Made by a program: the position numbers and the translations under genes
Origin: Bacteroidales bacterium
GTDB taxonomy: Bacteria; Bacteroidota; Bacteroidia; Bacteroidales; UBA3663
DNA length: 64,000 nt
Assembly: GCA_017548545.1 (NCBI GenBank)
Contig: JAFYZW010000135.1
Location: 37,809-101,808, forward strand
Direction of reading: 5' to 3'
Part shown: piece by piece, positions 35,854-44,204 of the stretch
Position numbering within the stretch: position 1 is the first letter of the stretch
Layout of the letters: each line of letters begins with the position of its first letter
Notes under the pieces: generated by a model
What the model was told of the DNA's origin: nothing
Databases searched by the model: none
Seen by the model: only the letters and a program-made list of their open reading frames with translations

Positions 35854-37263
35854 TTACAAGTCAGCGAGGGCCTGGGCGGCGGGTGCTACCTGGCGCTCGA
35901 TATCGACACCGGCTCCCATCATGACGAGGACGTCGAGCTGATGACTCTTGCGGAGGGCAACGAGATGGGGGACGAGCTCGGACGTCTCGACCAGGCACTT
36001 GTCGGAACTATCGATCTTGCTGAGGAGCCACTGCGAGGTGACACCGGGCATGGGCTGTTCGCGTGCCGGATAGATGGGCAGGAGGATGGTGCGGTCGGGG
36101 ATGGCCAGCGCCGAGGCAAAGCCATCGACCAGATCGTGGGTGCGACTGTAGAGGTGGGGCTGGAAGCAGAGGGTCAGGTGACGCCCTGCAAAAAGCTGGC
36201 GCACGGAATGGAGCGATGCACGGATCTCGTCGGGATGGTGGGCATAGTCGTCCATGACCACGAGGTCGGGTCGCTTGATGTAGAAGTCGAAGCGCCGCTT
36301 GGCCCCGCCGAAGGTCTTCAGCCCGTGGCGCAGTTCGTCCTCGGTGCAACCATTGAGCCAACAGATGGCCAATGCAGCCACGGCATTATCGACATTGATG
36401 GGGGCGGGGACACCCGGCTCGAGGTCGCGGAAGGTGATTGGGCCGTCCTTGATGACAAAGTCGAAGAGGATGGTGCCATTGCCGATGCGGACGTTGGTGG
36501 CATAGAAATCGGGCAGTTGGTCCTCGCTGAAGTTTGAAGCATCGGGCACGATGTCGTATTCGGCATAGCGAACCTCGGGATGCTGACGGCAGTTGACCTT
36601 GATGCCACGATGTTTGAGCAATAATCCACCGGGGCGGATGAGCTCGGTGAAGTGGGCAAACGATTCGCGATAAGCCTCCTCGGTGCCGTAGATGTCGAGG
36701 TGGTCGGGGTCGCACGAGGTGATGACTGCCATGTAGGGCGACAGGGTGTGGAACGAACGGTCGAACTCGTCGGCCTCGATGGCTACAAGGTCGCTCGTCT
36801 CGCTGAGCATGAGGTTGCTGTCGTAGGGCTTGAGGATGCCGCCAAGGAAGGCGTTGCAATCGACATGGCTCTGCTTAAGCAGGTGGGCAATCATCGAACT
36901 GGTGGTGGTCTTGCCATGGGTGCCTGCCACGCAGAGTCCGCGCTTCTGGCGGGTGACGATGCCGAGCAGCTGGCTGCGCTTCATCACCTGGAAACCGTTC
37001 TGCTGGAACCAGCAGAGCTCACCATGTTCGCGAGGGATGGCGGGCGTATAGCAGACGATGCACGATGCAGGGTCCTTGAAGGCGGGATCGACGGCCTCGA
37101 TATTGTCTTCGAAATGGATGTCGATGCCTTCGCTGATAAGGGCATCGGTGAGGGGTGAGGGCGTCTTGTCGTAGCCTCCCACCTTATAGCCGTTGGCATT
37201 AAAGTAGCGCTCGAGGGCGGACATGCCTATACCGCCGGCGCCTACGAAATAGATGGACTTCAT
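35854..37263 (-). CDS. murC: UDP-N-acetylmuramate--L-alanine ligase
   Basis: 469 residues from the ATG at 37263, whose context overlaps the murG stop by 4 bases; a longer frame upstream runs through murG and was rejected. Rossmann N-terminus YFVGAGGIGMSALERYF, ATP loop VAGTHGKTTTSSMIAH, then ADEFDRSF, TSCDPDHLDIYG, and the C-terminal DDYAHHPDEIRASL and FQPHLYSRT motifs of MurC. It adds L-alanine to UDP-MurNAc in the cytoplasm, the first peptide step of peptidoglycan synthesis. Confidence 0.97.
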   Translation of the reverse strand: MKSIYFVGAGGIGMSALERYFNANGYKVGGYDKTPSPLTDALISEGIDIHFEDNIEAVDPAFKDPASCIVCYTPAIPREHGELCWFQQNGFQVMKRSQLLGIVTRQKRGLCVAGTHGKTTTSSMIAHLLKQSHVDCNAFLGGILKPYDSNLMLSETSDLVAIEADEFDRSFHTLSPYMAVITSCDPDHLDIYGTEEAYRESFAHFTELIRPGGLLLKHRGIKVNCRQHPEVRYAEYDIVPDASNFSEDQLPDFYATNVRIGNGTILFDFVIKDGPITFRDLEPGVPAPINVDNAVAALAICWLNGCTEDELRHGLKTFGGAKRRFDFYIKRPDLVVMDDYAHHPDEIRASLHSVRQLFAGRHLTLCFQPHLYSRTHDLVDGFASALAIPDRTILLPIYPAREQPMPGVTSQWLLSKIDSSDKCLVETSELVPHLVALRKSHQLDVLVMMGAGVDIERQVAPAAQALADL

Positions 37264-38387
37264 GAATTCTTGGCTTCGTTGATAACAATCGCTGCCACTG
37301 CATCGGCAGCACCGAAGTGTGCCATGGCGTGGGCGTTCTTCTCGATCGTGGCGATGCGCTGCTTGTCGGCAACCAGCTGGATGGCCTCGTTGACGAGTCG
37401 TGCAGGAGCTTCCTTGTCGGGGATGAGGATGGCAGCATCGCGGTCGGCGAGAGAACGGGCATTGGCCGTCTGATGATCCTCGGCAGCCGTTGGCAACGGG
37501 ACGAAGATGGCGGCTTTGCCAATGAGGCTGACCTCGTTGACCGCACCTGCACCGGAACGCGAGATGACGATGTCGGCAGCACGATAGGCCTGCGCCATGT
37601 CCTTGACGAAGACGGTGGGATGGATGATAACGGGCACGGGAGCACCCTCGGCATCGACGGGATGCATGGCTGCCACGGCACGTTCCCACTTGTCGCCATC
37701 GGCCTTGCCCGTCTGCCAGAGCACCTGCACACCTGCCTGCTGGAAACGGTCGAGCCCGGCGCAGATGGCATTGTTGATGCTGCGTGCACCGAGACTGCCA
37801 CCCGTGACGAAGATCGTGGGCAGGTTGGGGTCGAGCCCGAAGGCTCGGCGGGCCTCTTCGACGGTGGATGTACACTCGAGGAGCGATTGGCGCACGGGAT
37901 TGCCCGTGACGACAATCTTGTCGGCGGGGAAGAATCGCTCCATGCCGGGATAGGCCACGCAGATGCGGCGTGCTCCCTTGGCCAACTTCTGGTTGGTGAC
38001 TCCCGCAAAGCCGTTCTGCTCATGCAGGACATAGGGCACGTGGAGCGCCGTGGCTGCCTTCAAGGCCGCTGCACTGGCATAGCCACCCACACCGACTGCA
38101 GCATCGGGCTTGAACTCGCGGATGATCTGCTTGGCCTTGCGGATGCTCTTCCACAGGTCGAGCAGCACCATGAGGTTGCCGGGATGGAAGAGCGGACGGA
38201 TGAAGCCGCGTACCGGGAGGCCGATAATCTTGTAGCCCTCGGCGGGCACCTTTTCCATCTCCATTCGACCCAAGGCACCGATGAAGAGGATCTCGGCATC
38301 GGGCTGGGCCTTGCGGATGGCATTGGCTATAGAGACAGCGGGAAAGATGTGGCCACCTGTGCCACCACCGCTAATGAGGTATTTCAT
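37260..38387 (-). CDS. murG: Undecaprenyl-PP-MurNAc-pentapeptide GlcNAc transferase
   Basis: 375 residues. The GT28 pattern is clear: glycine-rich loop ISGGGTGGHIFPAVSIANAI, VGVGGYASAAAL, HEQNGFAGVTNQKLAKGA, TGNPVRQSL, VTGGSLGARSINNAI and the UDP-GlcNAc site SRSGAGAVNEVSLIGKAAI. MurG converts lipid I to lipid II on the inner face of the membrane. It overlaps both neighbours by 4 bases (ftsW and murC), so the three are translationally coupled. Confidence 0.97.
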   Translation of the reverse strand: MKYLISGGGTGGHIFPAVSIANAIRKAQPDAEILFIGALGRMEMEKVPAEGYKIIGLPVRGFIRPLFHPGNLMVLLDLWKSIRKAKQIIREFKPDAAVGVGGYASAAALKAATALHVPYVLHEQNGFAGVTNQKLAKGARRICVAYPGMERFFPADKIVVTGNPVRQSLLECTSTVEEARRAFGLDPNLPTIFVTGGSLGARSINNAICAGLDRFQQAGVQVLWQTGKADGDKWERAVAAMHPVDAEGAPVPVIIHPTVFVKDMAQAYRAADIVISRSGAGAVNEVSLIGKAAIFVPLPTAAEDHQTANARSLADRDAAILIPDKEAPARLVNEAIQLVADKQRIATIEKNAHAMAHFGAADAVAAIVINEAKNS

Positions 38388-39730
38388 TCGGTTTCGGTAT
38401 TATTGTTGACGGATAATGCTTCTTCTTCGGAAACGGTGGCTGTTTCGGCAGCCAGTTCGGCACGTTCCTGCTGCTCCAATCGGATGAGACGGCTGAGGGC
38501 AAGAAGGATGCCGAAGGAGATGCTCGTGCCGATGATGCTCGAACCACCACGACTGATGAGGGGCAGGGGCTGACCTGTGACGAACATCGCCCCGGTGCAG
38601 ACGCCGATATGGATGAGGGCCTGGATGACGATGATGAGCGGCAAGCCCAGCATCATGAGCCGTATGTAGGGGCTCTCGGTACGCCGCGACAGCACGTAAC
38701 ATCGGATGAACAGGACGAGATAGAGGAGCAGCACAAGCAAAGCCATCACGGGACCACCCTCTTCGAAGATGATGGCGAAGATGTAGTCGGAGAAGGCTTC
38801 GGGCAGGAAGTCGCGCATCTTGCTGTTGCCGATGAATCGACCAAACGGATAACTGTTGGCAATGGCCATGTGGGAGTAGATCTCCTGGCTCTTCTTGCCA
38901 CTCATGTCCTCTTCCCAAAGGGGTTTGTCGGAATGGTCGTAGATACGGTTGGCCCAAGTGATGACACGACCCAGCACCTTGTTGTCGGTGATGCCACTTT
39001 CGGCCTGCTCCATTTCGGCCGTTCGGGCATTCTGTTCGCCACCACGTGCCTCATAGACGACACGCAGGGCAGCCAGGGCAATGATGGCGGCGATGACGGC
39101 GACGATGATGGTCAACCAAAGATAGCGGCCATTGACTCCACCTAGGAACATGATGCCGAACGATGCCATGCAGATGATGAGGGCGCTCGACAGGTTCTGC
39201 GTGGCGATGGGAAGGGCCACCAGGCCGATGATGAACAGATAGGTCCAAAATCGGCGAACCCGTGTGCGGGTACGGTAGAACGGGATGATATGGAACGTGG
39301 CATCGCGGGCGGTGACAAGGGCACAAAGCACCATCGTGACACCTAGTTTGCAGAGTTCGACAGGCTGGAGACCGGCGATGGAACGTGCAGCACCTTTCTG
39401 CTCGGTGCCCACGAAGATGGTGGTGATGCAGAGGCAGAATCCGAAGAAATAGATGAGCTTGTCCCAGGCACGGATGGCGGGCAGACTCATGCTCTGCGAA
39501 ATGAGCAGGAAGACAGCGCCAGCCAGCAGGAAGGTGACATGACGAACCGCAGGGTCACTGGCGTAGCCCCCTCGGAAGGTGAGCTGGCTGGTGGCACTGA
39601 AGATTTCGACCACAGAGATGCAAAACAGGAATACGTAGATACCCCATATCCAGTAATCGCCTCTCATGATGCTGCCCAAGAAGTCATATTGGCTATTTGT
39701 TGTGACGTTGGCAGTGTCTTGTTCTTGCAT
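38384..39730 (-). CDS. ftsW: SEDS-family peptidoglycan polymerase FtsW
   Basis: 448 residues with about ten membrane helices. SEDS motifs include LQPVELCKLGVTMVL, LPIATQNLSSALIICMASFG, PFGRFIGNSKMRDFLPEAFS, DYIFAIIFEEGGPV and GQPLPLISRGGSSII near the C-terminus. FtsW polymerises lipid II into septal glycan with the transpeptidase FtsI encoded in the same cluster. The C-terminal tail is short and acidic. Confidence 0.96.
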   Translation of the reverse strand: MQEQDTANVTTNSQYDFLGSIMRGDYWIWGIYVFLFCISVVEIFSATSQLTFRGGYASDPAVRHVTFLLAGAVFLLISQSMSLPAIRAWDKLIYFFGFCLCITTIFVGTEQKGAARSIAGLQPVELCKLGVTMVLCALVTARDATFHIIPFYRTRTRVRRFWTYLFIIGLVALPIATQNLSSALIICMASFGIMFLGGVNGRYLWLTIIVAVIAAIIALAALRVVYEARGGEQNARTAEMEQAESGITDNKVLGRVITWANRIYDHSDKPLWEEDMSGKKSQEIYSHMAIANSYPFGRFIGNSKMRDFLPEAFSDYIFAIIFEEGGPVMALLVLLLYLVLFIRCYVLSRRTESPYIRLMMLGLPLIIVIQALIHIGVCTGAMFVTGQPLPLISRGGSSIIGTSISFGILLALSRLIRLEQQERAELAAETATVSEEEALSVNNNTETE

Positions 39731-39784
39731 TAGAGATGGAAATTGATATTATAGATGCGATAGAAGTGATAGATGCCATAGAAG

Positions 39785-41272
39785 CTATTGCTGCCAGGCT
39801 TTTACGATGGCCTTCATCTGGTCGCCACGGTCCTCGTACGACTTGAAGAGATCGAAGGAGGCACAGCAGGGCGAGAGCAGGACGACGTCGCCAGGACGGG
39901 CGAAAGCGCGGCACTTGTCGAGGGCCTCCTGCATCGACAGGGCATCGGCCACGGGTTTGCCCATGCCATCGAAGAAGGCGTGGAGCTTCTCGTTGTGCAG
40001 TCCCATATAGACGAGGGCAGTGCACTTGTCGTTGACGAGCTTCTCGATCTGCGTATAGTCGTTGCCCTTGTCCTTGCCTCCCAGGATGAGCACGGTGGGT
40101 TTCTTCATCGACTCGAGGGCATACCAGCAGGAGTCCACATTGGTGGCTTTCGAATCGTTGATATACTCCACACCATCCACATAGCCGAGGTTCTCGAGGC
40201 GATGTTCGACGCCCTTGAAGGTGGCGAGTGCTCGGCGTATCTCTTCCTTGCGAATGCCGCTGAGACGTGCCGAGAGGGTGGCTGCCATCGTGTTGTAGAG
40301 GTTGTGTGGACCGGGGAGAGGCAGTTCGTCGAGCGGAATCTCGGTGGTGTCGGCTGCAAGTGCGGCATCGAGGACGTTGATGACGAGGTTGCCGTCCTTG
40401 ATGTATGCTCCTGGGATGAGGGGCTTGTCGCCCATTTCCTTTAGGCTCAATCCGTTGAAGGGAACGAGCTGTGCCTTGAGGGGTTCGATGCGACCGCTGA
40501 AGGGATAGATCGGCGAGCCGTCGGGGTAACGCATTTCGGGATGTTCGTTGTTGGTGCCCAAATAAACTTCGCCGCACTTGGGAGCACGGAGACGACGTTC
40601 GAGTTCGCGCATCACCGTCTTGTCGCCATTCCAATAGATGACATGATCGGAGGAGGTGAGGTTCTGGACGATACGGAACTTCGAGTTGATGTAGTTCTGC
40701 ATCTCGTGATCGTAGCGATCCATGTGGTCGGGGGTGATGTTCATGATCACGGCGATGTTGGCGCGGAACTTGTACATGTTGTCCAGTTGGAAGCTCGAGA
40801 GTTCGATGACGTAATAGTCGAAGTGCTCGGTGGCCACCTGCAGGGCAAGCGACTTGCCCACGTTGCCTGCCAGTCCGACATTCAGGCCACTGGACTTGAG
40901 GATGTGGTAGGTCATCATCGTGGTGGTGGTCTTGCCGTTGGAGCCAGTGATACAGATCATTTTGGCATCGGTGTATCTACCTGCGAACTCGATCTCTGAG
41001 ATGATGGGGGTGCCTTGCTTCATGAGCTGGACGATGAGCGGGGCAGTGAGGGGCACGCCAGGGCTCTTGATCACCTCGTCGGCATTGAGGATGAGCTCCT
41101 CGGTGTGAGGGTGTCCATCCTCGTAAGGAATCTGGTACTGCTGCAGCAGTGCCTTGTATTTGTCCTTGATGGGCGACATGTCGCTGAGGAACACGTCGAA
41201 ACCCTTGACTTTTGCCAGAACGGCAGCGCCTGTGCCGCTTTCTCCGGCGCCTATGATGGCTATTCTTTTCAT
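39785..41272 (-). CDS. murD: UDP-N-acetylmuramoylalanine--D-glutamate ligase
   Basis: 495 residues, a little longer than the ~440 typical of MurD. Motifs: IIGAGESGTGAAVLAK, KSPGVPLTAPL, ATP loop CITGSNGKTTTTMM, ELSSFQLDNMYKF, NITPDHMDRYD, GVEHRLENLGYVDGVEYIND then SKATN, and LILGGKDKG. It adds D-glutamate to UDP-MurNAc-L-Ala. A 54-base spacer with short repeats (ATAGATGC, ATAGAAG) separates it from ftsW. Confidence 0.97.
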   Translation of the reverse strand: MKRIAIIGAGESGTGAAVLAKVKGFDVFLSDMSPIKDKYKALLQQYQIPYEDGHPHTEELILNADEVIKSPGVPLTAPLIVQLMKQGTPIISEIEFAGRYTDAKMICITGSNGKTTTTMMTYHILKSSGLNVGLAGNVGKSLALQVATEHFDYYVIELSSFQLDNMYKFRANIAVIMNITPDHMDRYDHEMQNYINSKFRIVQNLTSSDHVIYWNGDKTVMRELERRLRAPKCGEVYLGTNNEHPEMRYPDGSPIYPFSGRIEPLKAQLVPFNGLSLKEMGDKPLIPGAYIKDGNLVINVLDAALAADTTEIPLDELPLPGPHNLYNTMAATLSARLSGIRKEEIRRALATFKGVEHRLENLGYVDGVEYINDSKATNVDSCWYALESMKKPTVLILGGKDKGNDYTQIEKLVNDKCTALVYMGLHNEKLHAFFDGMGKPVADALSMQEALDKCRAFARPGDVVLLSPCCASFDLFKSYEDRGDQMKAIVKAWQQ

Positions 41273-41281
41273 TGCTTTAAG

Positions 41282-42592
41282 TTATCGAACCTTGAGAGTC
41301 ATGATGGCAAACGAGGCCAGGATGATGGTGACAATCCAGAATCGGGCAGTGACCTTATTCTCGTGGAATGAGCTCTTGGGCCACTTCAAGAGGATCTTGT
41401 CCATGGTGCGCAGTTGTGCCAGCTGTTCGGTCTTCAGACGGAAGGCATCGTGGATTGGTGCACGATTGACAAAACGATATTTCTTGCCGATGGCGTTACC
41501 TCGGCGTGCGATGAAATTCTGCCCCATCACCGAAATGCTCTCGATGAGGAATATGAAGCAGATGATGGGCAGGAGCAGCTCCTTGCGGATGATGACAGCC
41601 ATCACGGCGATGATGCCGCCGATGGGCAGCGACCCCGTATCGCCCATGAAAATCTGGGCAGGATAAGCATTGTACCAGAGGAAGCCGATCAATGCACCGA
41701 CAAACGCAGCGCCGAAGACTACCAGTTCCTGACAGCCTGGGATGTTCATGATGTTGAAGTAGTCGGCAAACCCGGCGTGGCTGGAGAAGTAGGCCAGGAT
41801 GACGAGGGCGACACTCATGATGGCAGAGTTGCCGGCACAAAGACCGTCCATGCCGTCGTCAAGGTTCGAGCCATTGCTGACAGCCATGATGATGAACGTG
41901 GTGACGCAGACGAAGAAGACCCAGCCTGCGGCCTGTTGCCAATTGCCGAGGAATCCAAAGAATCCTGCATAGTCGAGGTTGTGATCCTTGACAAATGGCA
42001 GCGTGGTGAGGGTGGATTTGATGAGATGGCCGCCTTCGCGCATCACGGCATCGGGAGCAAGCCAAAGCGTGAGTCCGACACCCAGTCCGAGCAATGCCTG
42101 ACCAAGAAGTTTGACGATGGGTCGCATGCCATTCTTGTTCTTCTCGCGATATTGGGGCGAAGCGCCGCTGAATTCGCTGATGAACTGGAGCAGACGCGGC
42201 ATGCGGTCGTACTGCTTGCTGTGCCCTTTGAGGTAATCGTCGAGGAAGCCGAGCAGACCAAGCCAAAGGGTGGTGAACAGCATCAGGAGCATGTATATGT
42301 TGCGCAGACGTCCCATCAACAGGCAGGGAACGACCGTGGCCACAATGATGATGATACCGCCCATGGTGGGGACACCAAGCTTTTCGACGCCATAAGGATC
42401 AATCTCACGATTGCGCTGCGCCTCAGTCCTGTTCTTGCGACGCATATAGCGGATAAACCATTCACCGAACGACATGGAGATGATGAGTGCCAGGATGAGG
42501 GCAGTGATGGCACGCGTCGAGACGTAGGCCCACATACCGGCACCAGGCAGGTCGAAGGCTTCGTTCAAGTATCTGAAGATATAATATAACAT
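41282..42592 (-). CDS. mraY: Phospho-MurNAc-pentapeptide transferase
   Basis: 436 residues with about ten membrane helices. Conserved sites: GVEKLGVPTMGGIIII, LLGFLDDYLKGHSKQ, SNLDDGMDGLCAG (the NLTDGxDGL equivalent, here NLDDGMDGL), LIGFLWYNAYPAQIFMGDTG then SLPIGG, and NRAPIHDAFRLK. MraY moves phospho-MurNAc-pentapeptide onto undecaprenyl phosphate to form lipid I. Its length, greater than the ~360 of E. coli, matches the Bacteroidetes form with extra residues after the fourth helix. Confidence 0.97.
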   Translation of the reverse strand: MLYYIFRYLNEAFDLPGAGMWAYVSTRAITALILALIISMSFGEWFIRYMRRKNRTEAQRNREIDPYGVEKLGVPTMGGIIIIVATVVPCLLMGRLRNIYMLLMLFTTLWLGLLGFLDDYLKGHSKQYDRMPRLLQFISEFSGASPQYREKNKNGMRPIVKLLGQALLGLGVGLTLWLAPDAVMREGGHLIKSTLTTLPFVKDHNLDYAGFFGFLGNWQQAAGWVFFVCVTTFIIMAVSNGSNLDDGMDGLCAGNSAIMSVALVILAYFSSHAGFADYFNIMNIPGCQELVVFGAAFVGALIGFLWYNAYPAQIFMGDTGSLPIGGIIAVMAVIIRKELLLPIICFIFLIESISVMGQNFIARRGNAIGKKYRFVNRAPIHDAFRLKTEQLAQLRTMDKILLKWPKSSFHENKVTARFWIVTIILASFAIMTLKVR

Positions 42593-42607
42593 TTGAAAGA
42601 ATGTTTA

Positions 42608-44185
42608 TCAAAGTTTCAAGAAGTTGCGGATACCATTTATCACAGCTTTCAGACCATTGGGAGACAAGCCCATGGCTTCGCGCACCACTTCATGGTCGTC
42701 GAAGTGATGTTTTACGCCCTTGATGATCTGATAGTCCTCGTGTCCCTTGCCGGCTACGAGGATGACATCGTCGGGTTGGGCCATCATGACTGCCGTACGG
42801 ATGGCTTCGCGACGATCGCAGATGGTGATGGCCTTCTGGCGCAGTTCGTCGCTGTCGAGTCCGGCCTGCATGTCGTTGAGGATATCCATAGGCTCTTCGT
42901 CACGCGGATTGTCGCTGGTGAGGATGAGGCGATCGGAATGGAGGGCCGACTCGCGGGCCATGATGGGACGCTTGCCCTTGTCGCGATTTCCACCACAGCC
43001 CACCACGGTGATGACGTTGCCTTTGCCGCGGGCATCGAGAATCTCGCGGATAGTGCCAAGCACATTGACCAAGGCATCGGGGGTGTGGGCATAGTCGATG
43101 ATGGCCGAGAAGCCCTTGGGGGAACGGATGGACTCGAAGCGTCCATTGACGGGGACGAGTTCCGACATCTTGACGAGCAGGTCCTGATGGGTGATGCCTG
43201 CCGTGAGCTTCCGTACGTTCTCGTTTTCGAGGATTTCGCAGGCAGCGCCATAGACGGCGATGAGGTTCGACGCATTGAAACGTCCCACGAAATGGGTCTG
43301 CACTTCCTGTCCTTCGATGAGGAGCGACATGCCTTCGAACGATTCTTCGATGATCCGGGTCGTATAGTCAGCCATGGTTCGCACACTGTAACTGCGATGA
43401 CGGGCTTTGCAGTTCTGAAGCATCACCTCGCCATTGCGGTCGTCGAGGTTAGTGAGCGCAAAGGCCTCCTTCTTCAGCCCGTCGAAGAACGTCTTTTTTG
43501 CATGCAGATAGTTCTCGAACGTCTTGTGGTAGTCCAGGTGGTCGCGTGTCAGATTGGTGAAGATACCGCCATCGAAGTCCAGACCGCCGATGCGTTGCTG
43601 ATCGACAGAGTGGCTCGAAACCTCCATGAAGACGAAGGCACAACCGGCATCGACCATCTGCCGAATCAGGCTATTGAGCTCCCGCGGATAGGGGGTGGTG
43701 AATGATGCGTGGACGGGGCGGTCGATGACATAGTTGCAAACGGTCGAGATCAGTCCGCAAGGGTATCCCAGCTTGGTGAAGAGCTTGTAGAGGAGGGTGG
43801 CGATGGTTGTCTTGCCATTGGTGCCCGTCACACCGACAAGGGTCAGCTGTTCAGACGGGTAACCATACCATGCTGTTGCAAGGATGGCACGGGCCAGGTT
43901 ACAATCCTCGACGATGATGAAAGTGGGAGCCTTTTCGAGCGAAGCAGCCAGTTGGTAACCCTCTGCTTCCCACCACGCCTTGTCGCCGACTACGGCAACG
44001 GCGCCATTCTCGATGGCCTGAGGAATGAACGAATGTCCATCGACGGTGGTACCATGCACGGCAATGAAGAGAGAGCCTCGCACGATCTTTCGATTGTCGG
44101 TCTCGACAGAACTGATCTCGATATCTGTTTTTCTGGAACCTTCAAGCTGGTAGGTGAGGCGTTCCAGTAATTGGCTGAGTTTCAT
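42608..44185 (-). CDS. murE: UDP-MurNAc-tripeptide synthetase (meso-DAP adding)
   Basis: 525 residues. SSVETDNRKIVRGSLFIAVHG at the N-terminus, ATP loop GVTGTNGKTTIATLLYKLF near 117, FMEVSSHSVDQQRI, TNLTRDHLDYHKTFENY, DYAHTPDALVNVL and GCGGNRDKGKRPIM. The DNPR motif in TSDNPRDEEPMDI (near 421) marks the enzymes that add meso-diaminopimelate rather than lysine, so this cell should have DAP-type peptidoglycan. Confidence 0.97.
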   Translation of the reverse strand: MKLSQLLERLTYQLEGSRKTDIEISSVETDNRKIVRGSLFIAVHGTTVDGHSFIPQAIENGAVAVVGDKAWWEAEGYQLAASLEKAPTFIIVEDCNLARAILATAWYGYPSEQLTLVGVTGTNGKTTIATLLYKLFTKLGYPCGLISTVCNYVIDRPVHASFTTPYPRELNSLIRQMVDAGCAFVFMEVSSHSVDQQRIGGLDFDGGIFTNLTRDHLDYHKTFENYLHAKKTFFDGLKKEAFALTNLDDRNGEVMLQNCKARHRSYSVRTMADYTTRIIEESFEGMSLLIEGQEVQTHFVGRFNASNLIAVYGAACEILENENVRKLTAGITHQDLLVKMSELVPVNGRFESIRSPKGFSAIIDYAHTPDALVNVLGTIREILDARGKGNVITVVGCGGNRDKGKRPIMARESALHSDRLILTSDNPRDEEPMDILNDMQAGLDSDELRQKAITICDRREAIRTAVMMAQPDDVILVAGKGHEDYQIIKGVKHHFDDHEVVREAMGLSPNGLKAVINGIRNFLKL

Positions 44186-44204
44186 TTTGGCAAAAATGAT
44201 CTAG

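Noticed and set aside
37263..37875. N-terminal extension of murC by about 200 residues.
   Set aside because: The extension lies wholly inside murG in another frame. MurC begins with the Rossmann motif right after the ATG at 37263.
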